Of a stretch of 64,000 nucleotides of DNA, positions 55,741 to 64,000 are shown one piece after another (positions within the stretch are counted from its first letter, which is position 1; the number at the start of each line of letters is the position of its first letter). Under the pieces are notes generated by a model. It ran no database searches. It had not been told where the DNA came from and was given only the letters and a program-made list of their open reading frames with translations. The stretch is from Anaspis maculata. Taxonomy: Eukaryota > Arthropoda > Insecta > Coleoptera > Scraptiidae. The translations under genes were made by a program, and so were the position numbers. Location: contig OX421964.1 in NCBI GenBank assembly GCA_949128115.1, forward strand, positions 34,588,177-34,652,176, given 5' to 3'.

Positions 55741-57183
55741 ACACCGACGTAAAAATGCAGATTACAAATCAGGCGTAGAAGTGCGAATTTTTGGGCGGTT
55801 TTCTCTTTTCTCATACATAGCTTTTCATCCTGAATCCACAAGACGCGAGAAATTATCAGTGTTGCAAAAAGGAAATGGTTTCTAACTCTACACATAATTT
55901 CTTGATGAATTATTGAGCCTTGCGTTTGCCCCCGCCCCTTTCGCCGCATCTTGCTGCCTTGATGTGTTGTAACGCGACTGTAATGTAGCAAAAACAAAGG
56001 AAATCAAGTAGGTACCTACCTACTGTAAATTTCTGATTCCTTGGATTGAATCTAGGTATCCTGTATCACATGTACCTATATTACATACACTGATACATGA
56101 ATAAAATGTCATTCCCTCGCAGACATTTTATTCTCATAACCGTATCAAAAAGACAAAGTAGCTAATCTACTTCGATGATAATGATAATTAATCACTTATG
56201 TCTAATTAAGATCAATATTCCATCAAATAATTCAAATACCGTGATTATCCGTAGTAACTATCCCTGATGTTGGTTGTTATGTTGGCCAACTCACCCATTC
56301 ACTAACGAACCCAACAACGAACCCAACCGCGTTTTCAAGCTCGCTGGAAAACCGGCCAACTTGGTTGGGTTGGTGTTGGCGCCAACCACACACTAGCCAA
56401 CATCCGGCGAACCCAACCGGGTTGGCCAACCGGGTTCCCTAGTGAATGGGCACCTTAAGATTTGACGCTACTTTTAGGATTATTTTTTTCGCCTCCAGAT
56501 AAGTATTCAGAAGGGAAATCCATATTTTGTACAGATAAATGCAGTCCATTTTGTGTAAAAATGCAAATGGCATTTATCTTTTCATTCACCGTCAATGCGA
56601 AGGTGTTCGCCATTTGCACCACAGTGGACTTGAAAAAAGAACTGTATTCTATTCCATTGGATTTATTTTCCAGTTGGAGCTGACTGATGGTAAAAATATC
56701 GGCCTCTTATAATGTTATGTATGTATCACCTGATTAAAATTGTAATTTCTTTCAGTGTCAAGGATTCAGTCAGTCATTCAGTCGCAGAAATGTAGGGCAA
56801 ATAATATTCATAGATACCTTCTGGTGACGCGCCTAGGTATCCAAAGCCATGTTTCACATCTATATGAAGTCCAGCTTCTTTTACTCCAAGCTGAGAATTA
56901 TTTGGAAACGGCTGGAAATATTCAGACGCGGTTTGTTTCAGCTTAATAAGCATTGAATTGTTAATCTACATGCTAATTTTCATGACTCCAACTTATTTGG
57001 TTCATGAGTTGGAATTTTTACATTTTTGATTACCCTGTATACCGCGTCTGCACGGACCGTGATCTTGGCAACACCTCTTGAAATCAAGGCATGGTTATGT
57101 ACAACCTTGGTACCAAATGGCACTGCTTAATCATCAAATGCAAGGTGGTGGTGGTATTATTGCCCTTAACATCCGGACTATAA

Positions 57184-60100
57184 CTGAATCTAAACTGGGA
57201 GCCAGGGCTACCAGGTCCAGAAAGAGTTTTATTGCACGCGGCCAGTCGTTTTTCGTGTAGAGTTTTGGTCGTGGATTCCGCGATGAGATCTCAAGTTTTT
57301 ATTTATTTTTTTGGGGCGCCAACCGAGAGTACGTAGACGGCTCCGAACTTCTCGGTCAAGTCCATATAGAGCGAAACCCCCGGTATATACGCCTAACTCC
57401 AAAACGAAGGGTGGTTTTTACTAAAAAGGTGTGTGCAATCAATGAAGAGGGCACTAGATATATGAAAGTCTACACTTCACCCTACTGCACTCATACTTAC
57501 TTTCACTAACTGTAATTCCGTGTGATAAGCCCTGGGCATACTCTTTAGTCGCTACCTCAGTTTATCTTTAAACTCATCCTAGCCACCTCCCAGGCTATTC
57601 GCAACCTGTAAATTTTCCCACCGACTTCATCCTCCGTATAGGTAGATATCCCATCCCCCATTCATTCGACCGCTACCCAGCGCGCAATAAAACAAACGGC
57701 GAGATTATGTTAAGCGTGTTAAATGGAACTAAAACGTAATCTTTTTCTCTTCTCGGTCGAAATGGGATGACGCCACAGCGCCGCCTCTGCCCATGATCAA
57801 ATTAAATTTCATAATCCCGAGAAAGGCCACCACCGCGCGACTAAAGTGCGCCCGGTTTAATTACGCTAATGCTGCGAATTTAAAGATATGCAAATTTTAT
57901 ATATACGTAGTTGCATCACTCTGTGCCCGGAGGTGGCTTTCCATGGCACTGCTTCGTCTTTCTCTGGCTTGCCCATCACCGCTTGGAAAAATTTGCCAGA
58001 GACCTTTCGCATGTGGCTTTTAATTAAAATTTATGTCGACAAAGTCGCGTACTGAGGATACGAGAACTGAAGCTGGGCAGTCCTGCGGCGGTGCTCTGAC
58101 TCAGCGAAATTGGCCACCTCACAACCTTTCCTGCAGTCAGTCTCGCTACCATTTGCTACATCGCTATACGGATAGATATACAACATCATTTGCATTACTG
58201 AAAAATTACCTCGTCCTCTGTCTTATACAGGAAACTTGGAAAGTTTCCGCATGCATTAGGTACTTTCCTTATATGCGACCCTTGTAGCAGCATACCACAA
58301 GATTACTTCTCTCAACGCAGAAAAGGAATTGAAATGTAAATGTGCACGATTTATAGGTGCTCCATAACTCAACAGCCAGCTTACTGCGAGAGGACGTGGC
58401 AGAAATGTTGTTTTTTGCCACCCCGTCGACCCCAAAAATGAAACATTATAGCTGCTCCTGTTCAGTTTTTTACGATTATGAAAGCTTGCGCGCCATACTA
58501 AAATATATACAACAACAACATAGCAAATTTATTTATAGAGGCAAGCGAACAAAGTGCTTTTAGTATATTTCCTCTTTAACAATAATTCTCACGTCCTAGC
58601 TCGATATTTTGCAAAAACTTTATTCACTTCTCCGCAAAGAGTCCGCATCTGCTGGTACAAACTCAAGAAAAAATATTCAGAAAATAACCCCTCTCTCGGG
58701 CGTATAAAGTAAATTGTTATATCCTTACATCCTTCATCCTTCCTGTTATCTGCTATTCATATGTTGGAAAGCGGTCCCTCGTGGGTTATTCTGAGCCGGA
58801 ACATTGCTCGAGGTGGCTACTGTCAATATTACTTTCCATTCTCTGATGCGGTGTAGAACTCATATCTCTGAGCGCATGTATGTAACAAATTACAGCAACT
58901 ATTCCAAGCACATTTAGGACTTTTTCATTCTGGAAACCGTACCAAACAAAACGCAAAAAAAACCTGGATCAATTTGAGTCTTTTTCGAACACGAGAGAGC
59001 TCGTACACTCTAACGAAAAGAGACAAAAGCAAACACAGCGTGTAACCAACGCAAATATTCAAATCTAACTTCAAATGGATCGGAGTCGGATCCAATCATT
59101 TCTGTATCCTGCTGCGCCATTAAAGTGAAGTCGTTTTCCGTTTTCACCGGCTCGGCCACAAACGGCACCGCGTGGAGCATCAGCTCAGCAACAACGTGTT
59201 GCTGCTGGTGCTCGTCAATGTCTACACCAAGTACCTAGGGACCTCTTGTGTAGAACACGGCATTTCTCTGGGAATATGTGGCAATATCTTGGCGGTTACA
59301 AATTGCGAAATGCTAGACCTTTCGACCTTAATCAGTTTCTTTTGCGGCGATATGCGACGTCTTTTTTCTGCGTGTGCCGAACGGCAGAAAGGCAGAACTA
59401 GGCAAATTGTCACATTCATCATCGTCGGATTCCCCGAGCGTCACGTCCATATTTCGGGATCGAGACTGCGTTTTTTTTTTGCGGCGACCGGAGAAAGAAG
59501 AGGAGACCGAGCGGCGTTGATGTCGAGAGATATAGGCGTTGTCTCTATCACTGCCAGCGGCGGTGATCAATAATAATTGTGGAATGTTGAAAATGGATGA
59601 GTGGATACTCGGCTGGACATGACTTTGGGAATTGTAAAAATTGCTGTATAACAAATGGAACAGGGGCTCGTCGCTGAGATGTGTTTATGAAAATATAGAA
59701 ATATTTTCAAAACAACCCCAGAGGCCAGCCCTCCATTTTTGTTCGCTGAAGAATCAAAATTTAAACGTTCATAACAATTTATGATGACGACAGTAACGAC
59801 ACTTCTTATACACACCGCGAATGCACCCGCAGAGCACTTTTTATTTGCATGGACGGGTGGGTTGGGAAGTTTCAAGCAAATGACGAGGTAGATACCTTCC
59901 TGTATACAACTATTGATAATAATAAATTGTTTTTATTGTCGAACTTAAACATAAATTGGGAACAATAGAGAAAAAATTGTATACTTTCGGGGTGGAGTCT
60001 AGCCTGTTTAGGAGCCAACTCTGCTCAATTGCAACAGATCTGTTGTGGCACCACAATACTTTTCCGGCGAGTATTCAGAGATGTATATGTATAGTGAAGT

Positions 60101-61975
60101 TTTTGTCGAGAGCGTCCCTCCGGGAGGCGGGTTGGAACTTGATGCGTAAAAAATAGAAATAAATTCTTGGGAACCGCTTCAAATTGATATTATACAGGGT
60201 AACCCTAAAAAACTACTACGACTTGAAAAAAGAATCACGAAAATTGTCAGAGAAATAGTGGAATCCTACCCCAGAGCTCAAGTAGTAATCAATGGAGTGT
60301 TATACTTTTTTTTTTCGATTGGAATGGAAACTAGATTGAAAAATTATTGACCTGTGTTTTTTTTATTCAGTCAAAACTCGTATCGTTTGGGTGCAGTAAA
60401 TAAATAACATCACTAGATCTGACGTCACAGCGAGTCACCGCCTATACTGCCTATGTAAATGACGTTCGAAATAGGGAGAATATAGGAATTTCGTTTATTT
60501 ATTAAGGCCAAACGATACGATTTATGGCAAAATGCAAAAAAAAAAACGAGTCAGCTATTTATCATTATAGTTTCCGATTACATCGATTTTTTATTTTTTT
60601 CTCAAAAGTATAATTACTCTATTACTCGCTCTATTAGAAAAGTAACCTCAGAACATGGGACCGACCGAACAACAACCATCGAAATCCAGCAGACACGTGT
60701 GTCGACCTGTTTGGGTCAGTGCTGAAGCATTGGAAGCTGAGACTCGATGGTTCAAATATCGAGATTACCCTTTTATTTCCCTCAAATCACACTACAAGCT
60801 AGTTCCACCTTACTTTTGAATTGTACTGCAAAATTCCCAAACTGTTGATTTCCTTCTGTATAGCATTTGCGATCACTTTCAAAAGACGCCAGTATACTTG
60901 AAAATCTGCGAAGTAGAACAGGAGCTCTAGCAAATATAATTTTCTATTTTCAATTTGAAGAAGCCATCCACAATCAATGACCAGGAATATAATATCGATG
61001 TCCACTAAATTCCAATCAAATCGACCGAAATTATCATATATTTCCGCAGTTTTATCGATTACGTGTACATGCAGTATAGTACGAATACCGTAGAAAATTG
61101 TAATTGTTGGAAATTGAGTCACGAATCAAACGGTGAGCTAGATTTTTCAAATATTCGTCCGCTGAAAATGCTCATTGATTTTGAGCCATCAGAATCCTCT
61201 GTGTATACATCTGTGTACGTAAATAGATCCGTTTAGATCCATCGCATTCACACATACTCATATATGCGCCGAGTGCATTTGGGAAATACACTCGTGGTGT
61301 CGACAATAGCCCCGAATACATCTATAGCCGCTACGCTCAAAACGTCAAATTTTGCAAACGATTACCATCGTTGATACGATTTGGACAAGACAAAGACAGT
61401 CTCTCACCGTCGCTGAATGAGTCTTCCATGATCAAGTTGGCTTTTTAAGTTAATTTTAAAACATATTTACGTTGTATATGGTTATTATTGTTATCGTCGT
61501 GTGAATTATAATTTATCGTTGTGTTGAATTTGGCGTTGTGAAAACGAAAGTTCGAACTCGCGTTTCCGGTAGCTTGATCCGTAATAATCTTTGTCAACTG
61601 AATTGGTATCTATCGACTTTCACGGGATGTATCACATGTCATTCGCACTTACTATAAATTTGTCTCCGAAGCTTTCATTTGTTCAAAGACGGCCGACCGC
61701 CGCTATATTTCATTTCTACTATATTCAACGAACTTGAACTGAATTGTACATGGCTATCATATCACCTTATCAAACTTGTAAATATTAATCTGTGATTGTG
61801 TTCTTTATCTCTGTGTGTGATTGTCCTTCATAAACGAAAACATTCAACAAGGCAAATTCCGTTAATAATTTTCATGTAGTGACCTGCGACATCTTTGCGA
61901 GTTTACAAGAGGCAATTAACTATTGCACATGGCGCCCTTGAAAATATTTCGTGCTGTTCGAACTGCCGAGAATAG
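57184..61975. other. Unassigned interval
   Basis: No exon recognised with confidence. 57740-58030 is less repetitive and contains several TAATTA-type homeodomain-like sites, so could be regulatory. At 59124-59225 an open frame with good codon flow (HRLGHKRHRVEHQLSNNVLL, then a hydrophobic stretch) might be an exon, but no family or splice pair settles it. About 60379-60530 contains an inverted pair ('cgtatcgtttgg' and 'taaataaa' mirrored). Short, low-scoring frames elsewhere. Confidence 0.35.
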
Positions 61976-62041
61976 CTAAAAGGTCAACCCACCCCAATCT
62001 CCTTCTGAGCTACGGGTCACTTTGGGCCAACGAATTTCTTT

Positions 62042-62251
62042 GTGAGATTCGCTGGTAATAGGTTCATCAATGAAAAAGCAGCCACCGTAGTTCCTGCTAC
62101 ACTGGATAAACTGAAAAACAATATTCTGGAAGAAATGACGGCTATTCCAGCTGCCATGTGTAAGCGAACTAAGGCGAATTTCGGGTCTGGACTTGAAAAG
62201 GTCCAGCGGCGAGAGGGAAGACGTCTTGACAATACAGTCTTTTATACATGA
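62042..62251 (+). pseudogene. C-terminal remnant of a mariner/IS630-type transposase
   Basis: The frame ending at TGA 62251 reads PATLDKLKNNILEEMTAIPA, then MCKRTKANF, LEKVQRREGRRLDNTVF. This matches the usual end of DDE_3-type (Tc1/mariner, IS630) transposases, where a TL.(E/D)LK..I..E...IP helix is followed by .R...NF..RL......G.HL...F. The catalytic D/E residues would lie upstream and are not present in a readable frame; 61976-62041 on the same strand is out of frame or stopped. It is therefore a broken copy. The apparent start codon is not native. Confidence 0.5.
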
Positions 62252-62377
62252 ATTTCCCAAGTCTTCAGATTAGGATTTCTCTTGGAAACATTTATCAAGA
62301 TAATTTCTTACCCCTTTTCCGATTTTTTTAAGAGCGGTGCGACATTTTGGACACCTGTACTAAAGTCTCAAGTATAT

Positions 62378-62583
62378 CTCATACACGTTCTATTTTCAGT
62401 AGAATGACATTCCGGAGCAAAAATAAAGTGACAAGCTGAAGCGCTGGAAGAATACGGCCGATGGCTGCTGATACTTTCGCTCCAAAACTTTCAAGTGCCA
62501 TCAGTCGTAGTCGTAGCCCCCCAGCTTGTCACTTTATTTTTGCTTCAAAAAGTCATTCTAGTGAAAATAGAAAGTGTATGGGA
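62378..62583. mobile_element. Hairpin MITE
   Basis: Arms of about 60 bp: 'catacacgttctattttca', 'gaatgac' and 'caaaaataaagtgacaagct' at left, mirrored at right ('agcttgtcactttatttttg' to 'gaaaatagaaagtgtatg'). A loop of about 75 bp is unrelated. No TSD assigned. Confidence 0.7.
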
Positions 62584-63945
62584 TAGGTATTACGTATACA
62601 TAATGAGTGGTTTGTCTGGGCTCTGGGGCCGACGCCTTTCTCCCATTCCAGTCGGACTGCAGTGGATGCATGAGGCTATAATAATAAAGAGAAAAGGGAC
62701 TAAGAGATGTAATTTGTGGACTAGAGACTGTGGCAGCCAATAGAGCTGTATAGGGCATATTGAATACTTTCGGGGTTACAAGCATTGTTGAGAAAGTTGA
62801 GAATTAATTCCTACATGGTGTATGTCGGGTGATTGTTTCCCAAGCAATCCATTTTTAAGAAGTAGTAAATCAATTGTTGCGAAGCCGAAGACTCAAAATG
62901 CAATGTTTGTTTCTCAAAATATCCGTTTCTGCTCGATACTTTTTCACCAAATTGTTCAAGCTGATCAAGCACCCATGTTCATTCTGTGTAAAAAATTTCA
63001 ATTCCATACCTTTAATATCTTTGAACATGGGAAATAAAAAGAATTATTGTGCTACCTGAGGATCTTCTGGTACCTGAACTCCAGCCAGAATCTAACCAGC
63101 CTATTCCACGATTAAACCATGCATATCTGGCGTACAAAATTTCAAGTCGATTGGATTCAATGCTTTGGCAGTTATCATCACATTCTGGGAATTATTGTTG
63201 ATCGATTTGAAGTACCTCAAAACGGATAAGTACGAGTGTGTCCGTCGAAATCTGATTCTTTCGGTATGCACGATTACAAAACTTTTTCGGTCTCATATTT
63301 CCTCATGGTGGTGGGTGATCGAGAGTAGTTGCAGTGTACAAGTAACTGTAGTTGTACAAGTAATTGAATTTGGATGCACATAACGTCATTGCGATGTTCC
63401 CCGAAAAAGTACTTGGGGAATTCTTTTGCTGAGACGCTCCAGAAACGGAGAAGGGATATATTATTTGGACTTGACTTTGACCCTTCATAACTTTGAAATG
63501 AAAATCAAGAATTTTTTATTAATTTTTCTGAGCTTCACAAAAAAATTGCATGTGTACTGGTTTGGTACGCCATTTCGTGATGAGCCTGTATACATACCTA
63601 TATTCTATACTATTGAATCCAACTGCAATGTTAACAAAAAAAGTCTATGCGATGTTAAGTGGACATCTCTGTTACCTTTCATGTCCGGGTAATTAGAACA
63701 TGAATGAGATATCTCAATGATGTCCAAATGTGACGTACTATCTACATCGCTATTCCACATCTCGTAGATATCACTTTTTGACGTACATACATATAACGTC
63801 GCATTTTGGATGTGTATTTTTAAATAAAAATTATTTTCCACCACTTTCCAACATAGTTTTATGTCATAGGAGGTTCCGAACTTATTTTTACTAATTTTTA
63901 CAATCTATACAGCACATTTTTCCCCTAAGAAAAAGTTGTTCTTCT
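62584..63945. other. Unassigned interval
   Basis: No gene recognised. A short direct repeat 'gtacaagtaa(c/t)tg' occurs twice at 63335-63370. Short frames at 63426-63692 and elsewhere lack any motif. Confidence 0.35.
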
Positions 63946-64000
63946 ATTGCCGTACTTCGGAGGATTCGAACCTGGATCCCCACAGGTGATAGTTAGAGAC
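63946..64000 (-). mobile_element. tRNA-like end of a SINE, cut by the window edge
   Basis: On the minus strand a perfect B box GGTTCGAATCC (63962-63972) is preceded by 'tggggatcca' and followed by 'tccgaagtacgg'. The T stem does not pair fully around TTCGAAT, so a tRNA-derived SINE is more likely than a functional tRNA. The A box and anticodon arm would lie beyond 64000. Confidence 0.45.

Larger units (their letters stand above)
53159..56453. mobile_element. Element with GTGCCCATTCACTA termini
   Basis: The left end GTGCCCATTCACTAAGGAAC, then 'ccggttggccaacc', is mirrored at the right end (...'gggttggccaaccgggttcc' to GTGAATGGGCAC). GTTGG/CCAAC motifs repeat many times at 53180-53280 and 56270-56435 on both strands, giving self-complementary subterminal regions. 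No TSD was identified. The TAG/CTA foldback 53508-55377 and a CTAC-rich minisatellite (55560-55740) lie inside. No transposase found. Confidence 0.7.
50998..57180. mobile_element. TAG/CTA foldback element split by nested insertions, TSD TAA
   Basis: The left part (50998 to about 52297) begins TAGTTTGGATGTTAGGCGCC. The right part (about 56890-57180) ends with the complement of TAGTCCGGATGTTAAGG. TAA flanks both outer ends (50995-50997, 57181-57183). Aligned to the intact relative at 42193-43362, the left part covers the left arm, centre and part of the right arm up to 'aaatgtccatttccatga'. The right part resumes at 'ggaaacggc..atattcagacgcgg', so together they make one near-complete element. 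The 4.6 kb between (52298-56889) is inserted DNA, including elements at 53159-56453 and 53508-55377. That the two parts are one element is inference from matching TSD and complementary content. Confidence 0.6.

Noticed and set aside
55546..55752. Proline/threonine-rich open frame
   Set aside because: Product of the CTAC minisatellite.
59172..59573. 133-codon plus ORF with a hydrophobic N-terminal part
   Set aside because: The apparent start is GTG, no acceptor or family match was found, and an equally long antisense frame exists; kept only as a remark in the interval description.
60700..60770. Possible tRNA or SINE head with 'gatggttcaaatatcga'
   Set aside because: The B box lacks the final CC and no A box or stems could be fitted.

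Overview
The window looks like nuclear DNA of an arthropod, most likely an insect. It is AT-rich and gene-poor, with split genes carrying GT...AG introns and AATAAA signals, tRNA-derived SINEs and many inverted-repeat DNA transposons. It also has recurrent GTAGGTACCTA-type simple sequence, which I associate with some insect genomes, although I cannot place the order. No bacterial-style operons, CRISPR arrays or intact rRNA/tRNA genes were seen. Most longer open frames are chance frames inside repeats.

Host-gene signals are few. (1) 4904-5710 (+) is a complete-looking four-exon gene for a 201-aa protein with one makorin-type CCCH zinc finger. (2) 29467-29664 (+) is a short ORF with a C2CH THAP-type zinc finger. 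(3) 35172-35642 (+) is an internal exon holding the first coding part of a neuroligin-like cholinesterase-domain protein. No later exon of it was recognised, so much of the rest may be its intron. (4) 48376-48768 (-) is a compact 130-aa coiled-coil protein gene of unknown function with AATAAA just after its stop. (5) 16938-17150 (-) is a doubtful exon with a 30-bp tandem repeat. TE coding relics are a LINE ORF2 C-terminus (16299-16676, -), a mariner-type transposase C-terminus (62042-62251, +) and a 206-codon ORF that runs across the end of a 2-kb palindrome (19074-19694, -).

The dominant content is DNA transposons without recognisable transposases, many with exact target-site duplications (TSDs). 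hAT-type elements with 8-bp TSDs lie at 667-1830, 2128-2992, 11455-15724 and 46456-47217. A 1.56-kb foldback with a 6-bp TSD and arrays of the palindrome TCGACCGGTCGA lies at 17319-18877. Between 24 and 57 kb there are seven long foldback elements whose ends read TAG...CTA and which are flanked by matching 3-bp duplications: 24440-27010, 40255-41739, 42193-43362, 45218-47593, 49669-50841, 53508-55377 and an interrupted one at 50998-57180. Several are nested; 50998-57180 holds a three-level nest. This TAG/CTA, 3-bp-TSD foldback group is the most interesting candidate for an incompletely described system.

Layout: 0-3 kb two hAT elements; 3-6.5 kb CCCH gene and a foldback; 6.5-11.4 kb unassigned; 11.5-15.7 kb large composite hAT; 15.7-17.3 kb LINE tail and doubtful exon; 17.3-21.4 kb two foldbacks; 24.4-27 kb foldback; 29.5 kb THAP ORF; 31.3-32.3 kb degenerate minisatellite and dispersed repeat; 35.2-35.6 kb neuroligin-like exon; 36.6-37.1 kb SINE and MITE; 40.2-47.6 kb four foldbacks; 48.4 kb coiled-coil gene; 49.7-57.2 kb nested foldbacks; 57-64 kb mostly unassigned, with a mariner relic and a SINE end.
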